A stretch of DNA of 64,000 nucleotides from Shimazuella kribbensis DSM 45090 (GCF_000428065.1 NZ_ATZF01000002.1:310001-374000); one strand, 5' to 3'. Counted from the stretch's first letter, positions 8,317 to 16,948 are shown. The notes: a model not told the origin generated them from the sequence alone. Program-made: numbers and translations.

Positions 8317-8862
8317 TTAAGGAGGTATTTCCTCTCCTTCAAAAAATATTTTCGTTTTATCTTCTGTAAAACAAACCTGATAAAGACTTGCCCAATCAAT
8401 ATCTGGTCCATCCCATAAATACTTTAAATTTCCTCCTCGGAAATAGTTAATCAGCACCTTAATCATGGAATGGGATACAAGCAATTGTTCTGTCCAGCAT
8501 GCTGCTTTAAAATTTTATCAATAAAAGATGCTAATCTCCTTTGCATATCATGAAAAGTTTCTCCTTTTGTTTCCTTTGCTTCAAAATGTTCTGGGTGTTC
8601 ATTCATGAGTAGTAATTCTTCAGGGAATAAATCTAGAATTTCACTCCACTTTCTACCTTCCCAACTTGCAAAATCCATTTCCATGAGATGATCTGATCAC
8701 TTCCATTTCTCGATCTTTTCTCAAATGAAGCGCAGTAGAAAAAGCACGATTACTTGAACTAGAATAAATGGAATCAAAGGAGATGTTTTGTAATCGCTTT
8801 GCTAATTGCTGAGCCTGCTCCAAACCAGCATCGTCAACAGGGTTAATTCCCAAAATATTGTA
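8317..8862 (-). pseudogene. Broken copy of the histidine phosphatase gene at 14752-15378
   Basis: Bases 8317 to about 8862 are a near-identical copy of the gene at 14752-15378, in the same orientation. It is cut by several indels into three frames. The readable pieces include EEIPP at the C-terminus, the MEMDFASWEGRKWSEILDLFPEELL segment and LEQAQQLAKRLQN. The first 35 or so residues, including the catalytic RHG motif, are missing. The copy ends where the region upstream of the crystallin-fold gene begins, so an insertion or deletion joint lies near 8850-8865. It cannot make an active enzyme. Confidence 0.85.
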
Positions 8863-8894
8863 ATTGGAGTTGTTCCGATGAAAAAAGTATTGCT

Positions 8895-9248
8895 GTGTTA
8901 TCTTCCTTAGCAGTAGCCGCTTGCGCAATGTTACCAGCTTCAGCATTAGCAGCGCCTCAACACCAACAGAAGAAACTTTCTTGTGTTACCTTGTATGAGC
9001 ACATTCATTTCAAAGGCCGCTCTATTAAGTTCTGCTCCAATGATAAAACCTTAGTAAACAACAATTGGAATGATCTCGCCTCATCTGCTAAGGTTTCAAA
9101 AGGTGACGGAGTCGTGTTATATGAGCACATCAACTACGAAGGGCATAAATTGAAATTGAAGCCTGGTAAATACTCCGATTTCACAAAGAAAAAGCTAAGC
9201 AAGAATAGATCATGGAACAATGTAGTTTCCTCGCTCCGTATAAAATAG
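8895..9248 (+). CDS. Secreted beta/gamma-crystallin-fold protein (peptidase inhibitor I36-like)
   Basis: 117 residues from the GTG at 8895. Two crystallin-like motifs, VTLYEHIHFKGRSIKF and VVLYEHINYEGHKLKL, each have the Y/F-x-G pattern, and the C-terminus is WNNVVSSLRI. This resembles family I36 (SMI-type) inhibitors and spherulin-like proteins. The N-terminus is a signal peptide lacking its positive n-region. An ATG at 8878 with GGAG eight bases upstream would supply MKK, but the A6 run after it is one base short, putting it out of frame. With A7 the reading is MKKSIAVLSSLAVAACAM and then a SALA-A cleavage site. The natural gene therefore probably starts at 8878. The bound target is unknown. 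Confidence 0.75.
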   Translation: MLSSLAVAACAMLPASALAAPQHQQKKLSCVTLYEHIHFKGRSIKFCSNDKTLVNNNWNDLASSAKVSKGDGVVLYEHINYEGHKLKLKPGKYSDFTKKKLSKNRSWNNVVSSLRIK

Positions 9249-9260
9249 ATAGTAATATAG

Positions 9261-9305
9261 AAAACCACATGATCCTAAATATATAGAGGTCATGTGGTTC
9301 TTTTA
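9261..9305 (+). terminator. Terminator of the crystallin-fold gene
   Basis: The stem AACCACATGA/TCATGTGGTT is followed by CTTTT. Nothing identifiable lies between it and 9503. Confidence 0.85.
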
Positions 9306-9502
9306 TGACAAAACCATTTCCATTTATTGGTCAAATTCACTTCGTTACACGGTTGCTGGTTTTGCTCCTATATCGAAATCGAAGCTCTTGGAATCGTTAA
9401 TTATGCAACGAACTCAGATTAATAGAAACTATTCAGCATAAATGTAACCCCACACTTTTACATGTGGATGTGAGGTTTGAATTCTATTCGCCATTTTTCT
9501 TA

Positions 9503-10369
9503 TCACTTTTTATGGAGGAGACTAGGGACATTTACTCTTGCCATCTCCACTCGTGCTGTCCCACCATATAAATTTTCTATAGTAGCATTTGCAGTAGCGA
9601 TATACAAATCACGACCATCTTCCCCGCCCAATGTACAAGAAACTACTATATGTCCTTCCGTAGCAGTCTTAACAATATCTGTTGTAATGCCTTCTTGTGT
9701 AATACGACGAACTTCACTCCGGTAAGGCATCGTAACCCATATGGCTCCTTCTGCATCTAAAACAAGCCCATCCATTATATCCAGTTCTTCTTCAAATTGA
9801 ACAATGACTCTACGATTAGATAATGTACCATCTTCCTTTACATCAAAAGCATTCAATCTTAATCCAAAGAGTTCTGATACAATTAATGTCTCGCCATCTG
9901 CAGTAAGTTGTATACCATTAGGAAAGATCAAATCCTCTTTATCTACCTCTACTGTGCCATCTGGATGTACAATGATCAGGTGAGAAGGAATAGGTGGGCC
10001 ACCTGCAAAAAGATCATAACCAAATTGACTTATATAAGCCCTTCCTTCTGGGCTTACCCACATATCATTTGCTTCATATGCTTTATCCTGAAAACTAGCC
10101 ACTATTTCGGTACTGCCATCCGCTTTGATCCGACGTAACGTACAATCATCCATTCCAACTACCAATGGATCACCATGAAGTGGAAAACCTAATCCAGAAG
10201 GCTTCACATCCAGGGAAGCTACAATATTCAACTGCTCCCCATCAGGACTCATCCGATAAACTTTCTTAGCGGCAAAATCAGAAAACCATACCTCATTATG
10301 GTGCCAACGGAAACCTTCCAAATATCCGAATCCTTCACGAATGATATCTGCTTTTTTAGGCATAGGCAT
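9503..10369 (-). CDS. SMP-30/gluconolactonase/LRE-family protein
   Basis: A 288-residue six-bladed beta-propeller of the SMP-30/gluconolaconase-like family, predicted cytoplasmic. The expected metal ligands are visible: Glu about 18 in YLEGFRW, Asn in EANDMWVSP, Asn in FPNGIQL and Asp in IMDGLVLDAEG. Family members hydrolyse sugar lactones or related esters; the substrate here is unknown. It is a lone gene between accessory fragments, with RBS-like AAGGAGA upstream of the ATG. No regulatory element is evident. Confidence 0.88.
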   Translation of the reverse strand: MPMPKKADIIREGFGYLEGFRWHHNEVWFSDFAAKKVYRMSPDGEQLNIVASLDVKPSGLGFPLHGDPLVVGMDDCTLRRIKADGSTEIVASFQDKAYEANDMWVSPEGRAYISQFGYDLFAGGPPIPSHLIIVHPDGTVEVDKEDLIFPNGIQLTADGETLIVSELFGLRLNAFDVKEDGTLSNRRVIVQFEEELDIMDGLVLDAEGAIWVTMPYRSEVRRITQEGITTDIVKTATEGHIVVSCTLGGEDGRDLYIATANATIENLYGGTARVEMARVNVPSLLHKK

Positions 10370-10490
10370 ATAAGTCTCCTTAAAATTTTATTTTTTATAA
10401 ACAATAATAATCATTATACAATAAAATAGAATAATCCAAGCTATGAAAACAGGTATTTTCTGATTGTATTTAATTGGCCCAGTGATAGGG

Positions 10491-10583
10491 TTACTGCTCT
10501 AGTCCGCCAGATAAACCCCAGTATATGGTTGCGTTGCCTTTCAGTCGCCAGATACTGTTTTCTATGCCTAATAGCTTCGTCAT
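10491..10583 (-). CDS. Candidate 30-residue small protein
   Basis: A 31-codon ORF with AGGAGGGG nine bases before its ATG. The product begins MTKLLGIENSIWRLKGNAT and ends in a Trp/Gly-rich segment YWGLSGGLEQ. It lies in the 820-bp gap upstream of the SMP-30 gene. The ribosome site is as strong as any in the window, but no homologue is recognised. It could be a small regulatory or peptide-precursor gene, or a relic. Confidence 0.4.
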   Translation of the reverse strand: MTKLLGIENSIWRLKGNATIYWGLSGGLEQ

Positions 10584-11189
10584 ATTTCCGTACCCCTCCT
10601 AATGAAAATATCACCTGTGTGCATTTTTCAACTCCAAAATTAAATTTACATTGAACAAAAAAAGTAGGTTAGATACCTTTACAACCTTAAAATCTACCAC
10701 ATAAGATATATAGCTACTGATACTCCAATGATAGGAAGTGATTCGATGCTAATTTTCTTATTTGTAATTGCCCTTAAATTCATTTTACCTCGTATCGGAT
10801 TTGGCAAAGGTTTCATTTAATTGATGTTATGTTGATATGCTAGTCTGTCATGAACGGAAACCATTTACATTATCTCTCACACTATAAAATGTTCTCTCAT
10901 ATAGAGGACATTTTGCTATTTCCTCAGTAGTCTACTTTTACAATCGCCATAATCTCAAAAATATTCCACCTCAATTGGCGGCTTTTCATCATCAAGCTCC
11001 GAAATATCTTCTAACGCCATGAAAGCAAAGTTTTTTTCTTACTGTTCTACATACTCAGATCATTGCAGCAACATCTACTTGCAAAATATCTAATATACAC
11101 CATTATGAGTGTGTTTTATTCATACGGTTAGTACGTTATTCGATATATGCTTTGACTTGATCAAGAAGATCCACCAGCAATCCCCTCTT
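10584..11189. other. Gene-poor stretch beside the prophage remnant
   Basis: Apart from the small ORF at 10746 and an imperfect hairpin near 10887-10914, which could be a terminator, I see no conserved reading frame on either strand. Confidence 0.5.
10746..10820 (+). CDS. Candidate 24-residue hydrophobic peptide
   Basis: A 25-codon ORF with AGGAAGTG upstream of the ATG encodes MLIFLFVIALKFILP and then RIGFGKGFI. It is a single predicted membrane segment with a positive tail, a shape shared by small membrane proteins and type I toxins. A hairpin AAAATGTtCTC/GAGgACATTTT follows at about 10887-10914. No antisense RNA or partner is evident. Confidence 0.3.
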   Translation: MLIFLFVIALKFILPRIGFGKGFI

Positions 11190-11531
11190 CTAAATGGTTC
11201 GCTTCTTGAGTTTATCCAATTGATCGATCCATTTCTTTAGTTTGTAAGACTTCGCACGTCGGAACCAAAGTCCATCTGCATTTGGATTCTTATCTTTACT
11301 AAAGTTGTACTGTGGATTGTAGTACAATCTTCGAGCATACACCGTGTTCCAAATGACTTTCCCACTACCAAAAACGGTATTGCGTATGCCTGATTGAATC
11401 AAGTTCCCTATATCTTGGGGAGCATAGTAGTTACTATCTTTCAACACCTCTTGATCCAACAATACCTGCCCCTCTTTGCCTAACTTTCGAAACTTAGGTG
11501 GGATCTTGCCTAAATCCAAGCGAATCCTCAT
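11190..11531 (-). CDS. Phage minor capsid protein (Minor_capsid_2 type)
   Basis: 113 residues resembling the phage minor capsid protein 2 family. Typical features are MRIRLDLGKIPPKF at the start, QEVLKDSNYYAPQDIGNL (the family's 'xxSxxYvP' region) and VIWNTVYARRLYYNP, followed by WFRRAKSYKLKKW. In phages it acts in head completion near the connector. Its ATG overlaps the stop of a minor-capsid-1 fragment by ATGA, the normal phage order. It appears whole, but its operon is collapsed, so it is a relic. Confidence 0.75.
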   Translation of the reverse strand: MRIRLDLGKIPPKFRKLGKEGQVLLDQEVLKDSNYYAPQDIGNLIQSGIRNTVFGSGKVIWNTVYARRLYYNPQYNFSKDKNPNADGLWFRRAKSYKLKKWIDQLDKLKKRTI

Positions 11532-11625
11532 TTCAACTCCACCTCGATATGATGGACCACAACATCATCTGTCCAAAATTCATTCACACGATTGACTTCA
11601 TATCTTCTTCCGTTAAACGTAATAC
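11528..11625 (-). pseudogene. C-terminal fragment of phage minor capsid protein 1
   Basis: In the frame next to the end of the chimeric ORF the DNA reads ITFNGRRYEVNRVNEFW and then TDDVVVHHIEVELK. This is the usual C-terminus of the phage gene before minor capsid protein 2 ('GxxYxVxxVxxxxxxxHHxEVxLK'). Everything upstream of about 11625 is missing, replaced by the truncated major capsid gene. Confidence 0.65.
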
Positions 11626-12534
11626 GAGATCGTTCTGCAGGTCGGAGAAAAGGAATGGAACAATCACAACAGAAGGGTGAAGCAAGATCATACGAATTTG
11701 TTTTGCACCTACTGCTGAAACAGCTCCGCTCGTGAAATCATATGCAGACTTCATACGAACAGAAGGAACCGTGATAATTTCCACTTCATCTAAGCGAGAA
11801 ACGATCTGATTCAGAGATCGTGTCCTTGGCATATCTACATTGATCTCACGAGTAATTCCTGTTGCTTCTTTCAACAACTTTCGTAGAGCAGGTGTAAGAT
11901 ACAATACACGCCCTTCTTCTGGCACTTCTGCATCATCCATTTGTTCCATGTAGGTATCGAATGTAGCAAGAATGTTAGCAGACGTAATGGCAGTAGTATC
12001 CGTAGTGCCACCAAGAGCAGTGAACTCTGCTAACAGTTTGGATGCCATGTACTTATCCATTTCGGGAATCTTTTCTTTGGTATTGAACACAATGATCACC
12101 ACACGCTGTTCCTCTGAAACAGATGCACCTTTGAGAAGCTTTGTTTTCTCTCTGATGTGCTCTGTTTTTGCCCTGATCCTATCCAAACTCGCAACCACAT
12201 CGAATCGTTTCATCAAGCTATCTATGGCTTTTATCCGTTGATTAATATCTGCCTCTTTGGTCTCTTTCTTGCCAGTTGCAGTTACCATGGTTTCTGTTAC
12301 TTCACCACGAGCAATACTTGTTAGTAACTCCAATGCTTCGTCTGCGTCCATAATGCGTTTATCTACTTTTGATTTCATGCCTTCTTCTATATACATTTTA
12401 ATACTAAGCTTTTCTAAGTTTTGACTACCTTGTACATTCGGTTTTTTGTATCCTGCACGTTTAGCAGCTTCAGTTGCATTTCCTGTTTCAGTGTAATAAT
12501 CACAAAATGCCTGCTGTTAGGGAGTTAGTTTCAC
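11584..12534 (-). pseudogene. Chimeric terminase-small-subunit / major-capsid ORF with a nonsense codon
   Basis: The readable ORF starts at 12396 (270 residues). Residues 1 to about 103 match the C-terminal part of a Terminase_2-type small subunit (ADEALELLTSIARGEVTE, KAIDSLMKRF). Residues about 104-259 match the C-terminal half of a phage major capsid protein (DKYMASKLLAEF, RVLYLTPALRKLLKEATG, MILLHPSVVIVP). The frame continues upstream to a GTG at 12534 as KLTP-stop-QQAFCDYYTETGNATEAAKRAGYKK, the standard TerS N-terminus, broken by TAA at 12517-12519. A large deletion removed terL, portal and scaffold genes. A second joint near 11620 replaces the capsid C-terminus. Confidence 0.8.
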
Positions 12535-12558
12535 ATCATTTCACCCAACCTCCAGAGT

Positions 12559-12590
12559 ATAAAAATACCACTCCAAATGAGTGGCGATTA
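12559..12590 (-). terminator. Terminator of the PH/SHOCT pseudogene
   Basis: On the minus strand CCACTC/GAGTGG with a 5-base loop is followed by TATTTTTATA. It overlaps the stop codon of the decayed gene. Confidence 0.7.
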
Positions 12591-13076
12591 CTTTGTATTA
12601 AATATTTTTGCTTTCTCGGGATGGAATTCTTCTTCCGTTAAAACCTCTGGATTCTTCAACTATCCAAGCTCTTTTAATTTCCGTATAACAGTCTCTGTTC
12701 TGTCCTCGTCTTTTAGTGGTCAGTCTTTTGACTCTAACCGAGTAAGAAACATACGAAGAACAGTTCTATCTACACGTTTGATTTTAGCCTTTTCCTCACC
12801 AGCGTAAACAACAATTTCCCCCGTCGTTATTCTTGGAATTTCCTCAATATAAGATACTTCTTCATGTAGAAAATATTTAACCTTGAGTGAGAAAATCCCC
12901 TTATTGATAAAAATCAAACGTTTATCCGTTACCACTAATATTCCGTTCCCACCTACCAAATTTTTTGGGATTTCGTCTTCCCATAAGATACTTGGTAGCT
13001 CTTTCACTTCTTTTCTTCCAAGAAACCTGCTGCCAATGCTAGTTTTCAGAAGTCTTTTGATCTCTTCGTAAGTCAA
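12588..13076 (-). pseudogene. PH-domain plus SHOCT protein, broken by two in-frame stops
   Basis: The first 118 residues (TTG start at 13076 with AGGAGGG seven bases upstream) form a bacterial PH domain of YokE type (ILVVTDKRLIFINKGIFSLKVKYF). Beyond TGA at 12720-12722 the same frame continues as PLKDEDRTETVIRKLKELG, stop (TAG at 12660-12662), then LKNPEVLTEEEFHPEKAKIFNTK. That is a SHOCT domain ('I.KLKELxxLKxxGVLTEEEFxxKKAKIL'). The parent protein was about 160 residues. The truncated PH part might still be made. PH-SHOCT proteins are common on prophages. Confidence 0.8.
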
Positions 13077-13100
13077 CCTGATGCCCTCCTGTTTATGTAT

Positions 13101-13392
13101 ACTCCCAATATATCATAGGCAACTGATTTCCGTTACAAGTAATAACCTAATTAAAAGGGTATTATTTCATGACGACATTTCATAAAAGACTTTGCCTTCT
13201 CTTTCATAAACAACAATCAACAATAGTTAATTTAGGGATCATCCACATAAGACCAATCTACATCTAGTAGTTTAGAAAAAGGTATCTTCTTTATATGACT
13301 TCATTACTGAGCTTGAAATATTTATTTTACTTCATACTGGTAATATCTTCAGGAAAAATAAACAACAAGAGCGACTAGGCTTCTTTGAGTAG
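13101..13392. other. Non-coding stretch
   Basis: No reading frame, hairpin with a T run, or repeat that I can support. The base composition is A/T-rich. Confidence 0.4.
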
Positions 13393-13600
13393 CTATAAAT
13401 TAGTTTCCTTTTTATTTATCAGTTGCTGAGCCTCAGGATCAATAATAACTTCCCCTAGCTCCTCAAAAGCCTGAATGAACGTTTTTTCTTCATCCGTTCG
13501 TTCTTCTTTGGAATGGAGTTGATCTGCTAGGGAAGCAGATGCTACGAGAAATTGTTGCAATGATTCTCCTAATATTTCTGTTGCTTTTTTATACTTATAC
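13393..13600 (-). pseudogene. C-terminal fragment of an unknown helical protein
   Basis: An open frame without a start codon encodes about 65 residues (KKATEILGESLQQFLVASAS and on to EAQQLINKKETNL, stop). It is predicted helical and I cannot assign it. It is cut at about 13600, where the opposite-strand TPR fragment begins. It is therefore the 3' end of a gene lost by rearrangement. Confidence 0.45.
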
Positions 13601-13603
13601 TTA

Positions 13604-13810
13604 ATTCAAAAAGCAGAGGCTTATTATGGATTGGGAGTTGTTGATGCTTCTGTTTGCTATGCACAAGGTGCTTTTCAACTTGCAAACTCCATTGGCTCTA
13701 GTAAGATAATAAGTAAAGTGAAAGATCTACACCGAAAATTGTTACAATCCCCTTGGAGAAAGGATCAGTATGTTACTGATTTAAGCGACATACTCACTGG
13801 TGAAAAATGA
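13604..13810 (+). pseudogene. C-terminal fragment of a TPR (probably HTH-TPR) regulator
   Basis: An open frame with no start gives 68 residues, including AEAYYGLGVVDASVCYAQGA and the end LTGEK. It looks like the last helical repeat of a TPR regulator of the actinomycete-type HTH-TPR family. Its TGA overlaps the ATG of the YdcF-like gene as ATGA, so the two were translationally coupled before the 5' part was lost at about 13600. Confidence 0.55.
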
Positions 13811-14514
13811 AAACAATCCTTCTTACAGCAAGCTCAAGCGTCTTATTGTTGATCCTATGGCTGATCTTCTACATTAAGGGAAAACGGTTTGCACTGAGGA
13901 ATCGGTTACATAAAGCTGATGCAATCGTTGTACTCGCAGGTACGCGGGGAAATATCAAATTTTTAGACAGTAAAATTCAGACAGCTATCTCTTTGTACCA
14001 CAGAGAGTGGGCTCCTTACATCGTTTGTAGCGGCAGATTTAGTGCGAAAGTAGCAGATTCTGGAGAACCTAACCTTATCCCTTTAGAGGATCTTCAAGAT
14101 GCTGCTAGAAATGGACGGATTCAGGAAAAAGATATTGCGAAGGCAGCTGAAACATGGGATGTAAATCTTGGTGCCAACTATTTACGAAATAAAGCTTTGG
14201 CTATGGGGGTTCCTGCGGACTCGATTCTAGTGGAAGATCAATCATTGCATACTCGTGAAAACGCGGAATATGTGCTTAATCTGCTAAAGGAACATAATTT
14301 CACTCACATCATCTTAGTGACCTCTCCATTCCATCAACTACGCACCTATCTTACATTCAAGAAGGTTTATGATTTACATGGCATAAAGATCACGAATTTC
14401 TCTGATACAAATGGATGGCATCCAGCCACTTGGTTTCTATCGAGTAAAAATCGTCACATTGTTCAGGGTGAAATCGAACGAATTAAACTGTATAGAGCGA
14501 AAGGCGATCTTTAG
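13807..14514 (+). CDS. YdcF-family (DUF218) membrane-anchored protein
   Basis: 235 residues. An N-terminal membrane segment, residues 1-24, is followed by the DUF218 domain: DAIVVLAGTRGN, ENAEYVLNLLKEHNFTHIILVTSPFHQLRTYLTFKK. The conserved Glu/Asn and SPFHxxR motifs are intact. E. coli YdcF binds S-adenosylmethionine, and SanA/ElyC relatives affect envelope functions; the role here is unknown. Its start overlaps the stop of a decayed TPR regulator. It has lost its own operon promoter unless one lies inside the fragment. Confidence 0.85.
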   Translation: MKTILLTASSSVLLLILWLIFYIKGKRFALRNRLHKADAIVVLAGTRGNIKFLDSKIQTAISLYHREWAPYIVCSGRFSAKVADSGEPNLIPLEDLQDAARNGRIQEKDIAKAAETWDVNLGANYLRNKALAMGVPADSILVEDQSLHTRENAEYVLNLLKEHNFTHIILVTSPFHQLRTYLTFKKVYDLHGIKITNFSDTNGWHPATWFLSSKNRHIVQGEIERIKLYRAKGDL

Positions 14515-14751
14515 CTCTATACGAATTAATTATGAGATGTCCTAAAGAAAATCGTGTAGCTGGGGATCAGAAGAAATTTAACCAAATGAATATCGAATTT
14601 TTCGAAGTTCACAAGAAAATAGAGGAAAGTAACGAATGAAAGATCTATGAAGTTGCAGGTCCATCTTTCACCGCCTATTAAAACTTCATAACTTTTAAAT
14701 TCATAAAAAATGACCTTAACCATTATTTATGATCAGGGTTGTAATTCAAGG

Positions 14752-15378
14752 TTACAAAGGGGAGATTCCCTCTCCTTCAAAAAATATTTTCGTCTTATTT
14801 TCTGTAAAACAAACTTGATAAAGACTTGCCCAATGAATATCTGGTCCATCCCATAAATACTTTAAATTTCCTCCTCGGAGATAGTTAATCAGCACCTTAA
14901 TCGTAATGGAATGAGATACAAGTAAAATGTTTTGTCCAGCATGCTGCTTTAAAATCTTATCAATAAAAGATGCTAATCTGCTTTGCATATCATGAAAAGT
15001 TTCTCCTTTTGTTTTCTTTGCCTCAAAATGTTCTGGGTGTTCATTCATAAGTAGTAATTCTTCAGGGAATAAATCTTGAATTTCACTCCACTTTCTACCT
15101 TCCCAACATGCAAAATCCATTTCCATGAGATTATCTGATTTGTTTACTTCTATTTCTCGATCTTTTCTCAAATGGAGTGCAGTAGAAAATGCACGGTTAC
15201 TTGAACTAGAATAAATGGAATCAAAGGTAATATTTTGTAATCGTATTGCCAATTGCTGAGCCTGCTCCACACCATCATCTGTCAACGGAGAATCTAGTCT
15301 TCCTTGTAAACGTCCTTCTAAATTCCATTTTGTTTGTCCATGTCTTACGATATAAATAGTGGTATCCAATAAAATCAT
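14752..15378 (-). CDS. Histidine phosphatase (phosphoglycerate-mutase-like)
   Basis: 208 residues, a cytoplasmic branch-1 histidine phosphatase. The RHGQTKWN motif has catalytic His13, with the second His in LLVSHSITIKVL, the acid in MEMDFACWEGR, and the usual LTDDGVEQAQQLAIRLQ. Members include CobC/PhoE-like broad-specificity phosphatases; the substrate is not predictable here. A truncated, frameshifted near-copy lies at 8317-8862 in the same orientation. The gap 14515-14751 contains no supported gene. Confidence 0.9.
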   Translation of the reverse strand: MILLDTTIYIVRHGQTKWNLEGRLQGRLDSPLTDDGVEQAQQLAIRLQNITFDSIYSSSSNRAFSTALHLRKDREIEVNKSDNLMEMDFACWEGRKWSEIQDLFPEELLLMNEHPEHFEAKKTKGETFHDMQSRLASFIDKILKQHAGQNILLVSHSITIKVLINYLRGGNLKYLWDGPDIHWASLYQVCFTENKTKIFFEGEGISPL

Positions 15379-15565
15379 ACCTTTCTTAAGAATGCATAAT
15401 AGGTCAATAAATATATCGAAAATTGATAGTTACAAGTACCTATTATAACAGTAAGGGGAGATCTTCTCTTTTCAAATCCATTCTTGATGAATTGATAATA
15501 AAATGGAATATGAAGGAAATGCACAATAAGATTTCATTCCCCTTTATAGTCAAAGGAGATTTAAA

Positions 15566-16114
15566 ATGAATAAAGAGCTTTATTTTACCTACAAATGGAA
15601 ATACGAAAAAGAAGATCTAAAATTTTGTCCACGTTGCGGTCACCATTTCTCTCTAGAAGACATACATATTCCCAACCAGCCTCAACTCATTTGTCATCAT
15701 TGTCAATTTATCTTTTACTTAGATCCAAAGCTGGCAGTTGTAGCAGTTGTTCTGAATAGAAAAAAAGACAAAGTACTACTTCTTCAGAGAAACGAAGAAC
15801 CTGGGAAAGGCTTATGGGCGTTTCCAGGAGGACATGTGGAACGTGGGGATGATCTATTCGAGACAATAAAAAAGGAAGTGAAAGAAGAAACAGGTCTTTC
15901 TGTAGAAGTAAAAGAAATTGTTGATACATTCTCTTCTCCTAAAGATGGATTGATACAATTGACCTACGAAGCCATTGCTAATAGCGAAGAAGTCGTGGTT
16001 AATATTGAAAGTACGAAAGGTCGTTTTTTCTATTTTGATGAAATTCCTTGGAATAACCTTGCATTCTCTTCCACTGAAAAGCTATTACGCGTATGTATAG
16101 ATAAGAATAAATAG
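15566..16114 (+). CDS. NUDIX hydrolase with N-terminal zinc ribbon
   Basis: 182 residues, starting seven bases after AGGAGA. An N-terminal zinc ribbon (Cys21, Cys24, Cys43, Cys46: CPRCG and CHHC) precedes a Nudix domain, as in NudC-like and ADP-ribose pyrophosphatase-like proteins. The Nudix box at about 89-111 is slightly degenerate: GHVERGD has Asp where the first Glu is usual, and KEVKEETGL has Lys for Arg. The EVKEETG metal helix is intact, so activity is likely. It is monocistronic, ending in a terminator. Confidence 0.88.
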   Translation: MNKELYFTYKWKYEKEDLKFCPRCGHHFSLEDIHIPNQPQLICHHCQFIFYLDPKLAVVAVVLNRKKDKVLLLQRNEEPGKGLWAFPGGHVERGDDLFETIKKEVKEETGLSVEVKEIVDTFSSPKDGLIQLTYEAIANSEEVVVNIESTKGRFFYFDEIPWNNLAFSSTEKLLRVCIDKNK

Positions 16115-16148
16115 TAGATGATATCAAACGATAATTGTTCACATCTTT

Positions 16149-16190
16149 AAGGCAATTACTCCAAAATAGGAGAAACTGCCTTATTTGTTT
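16149..16190. terminator. Bidirectional terminator
   Basis: The stem AAGGCAaTT/AAcTGCCTT with an inner CTCC/GGAG pairing is followed by ATTTGTTTTAT on the plus strand. It serves the NUDIX gene and perhaps the opposing peptidoglycan-binding fragment. Confidence 0.75.
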
Positions 16191-16322
16191 TATAAAAATA
16201 ATTTCCTCCATGTTTGAGGTCCTACAATACCATCGACCAATAGCCCTTCACTCTTCTGGAAAGTTTCAACAGCCTCTTTGGTCTTTGATCCAAAAACTCC
16301 ATCCACAGCAAGCCCACCTAAG
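16190..16322 (-). pseudogene. C-terminal peptidoglycan-binding fragment (phage lysin type)
   Basis: The minus strand encodes LGGLAVDGVFGSKTKEAV and on to EGLLVDGIVGPQTWRKLFL, stop. That is one complete PG_binding_1 repeat at the C-terminus of a cell-wall hydrolase. It begins exactly where the integrase repeat begins (16323), so the catalytic part was lost at that joint. It is probably the tail of a prophage endolysin. Confidence 0.75.
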
Positions 16323-16324
16323 AG

Positions 16325-16948
16325 GCAAACCAATTTTTAAACGCTGTACAAGGGAGGAGATTTTTTATTGCTTATATCCTTGCAATATATACTGGGATGA
16401 GAAAAGGAGAAATACTTGGACTCAAATGGAAAAATTGCGATCTTGAAAACGCAAGATTAAGCGTGAGTTAAACATTATTCAAAGTGAAAGAAGGCCTTGT
16501 ATTTCAGGAGCCGAAAACAAAAGGATCGAAACGCACCATTTCATTGCCTAGCTTTGCTGTTCAATGTTTTAAGAAACATAAAGCACTTCAAAATGAATTG
16601 AAACTAAAATCCGGAGATGCATATGAGGATACTGATCTGGTTGTTGCAAGTGGTTTAGGAAGACCAATTGATCCTGCTGATATCAATCGTGATATGAAAT
16701 ATGTGATCAAAAAGAATAATCTTCCTCCTATTTCTTTTCATGATTTGAGACATACTCATGCCACAACTTTGCTATTACTTGGTGAAAATCCAAAAGTCGT
16801 TTCTGAACGATTGGGACATGCCAATGTAGGGATCACACTAGATACCTATAGCCATGTACTCCCTGATATGCAAAAAGATCTTGCTAAAAATTTTGATCAG
16901 GCTATGAAAAAATTAGAGTCAAAAAAAGAGGGTTTTAAGAGCGTGTAA
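16325..16948 (+). pseudogene. Tyrosine recombinase (integrase), C-terminal part, copy 1
   Basis: The frame begins mid-gene at ANQFLNVVQG and runs through FFIAYILAIYTGMRKGEIL (catalytic Arg), HDLRHTHATTLLLLGENP (HxxR), GHANVGITLDTYSHV (His and the Tyr nucleophile), and ends KKEGFKSV. The N-terminal half is absent. An in-frame TAA after LSVS replaces the CAA of copy 2, and one codon is missing nearby. A fragment starting downstream at 16484 remains open. It is non-functional and about 90% identical to copy 2 at 19122-19748. Confidence 0.88.

Noticed and set aside
9306-9480. Possible transposase remnant downstream of the crystallin gene
   Set aside because: Short frames look vaguely transposase-like but no catalytic motif or inverted repeats were found.
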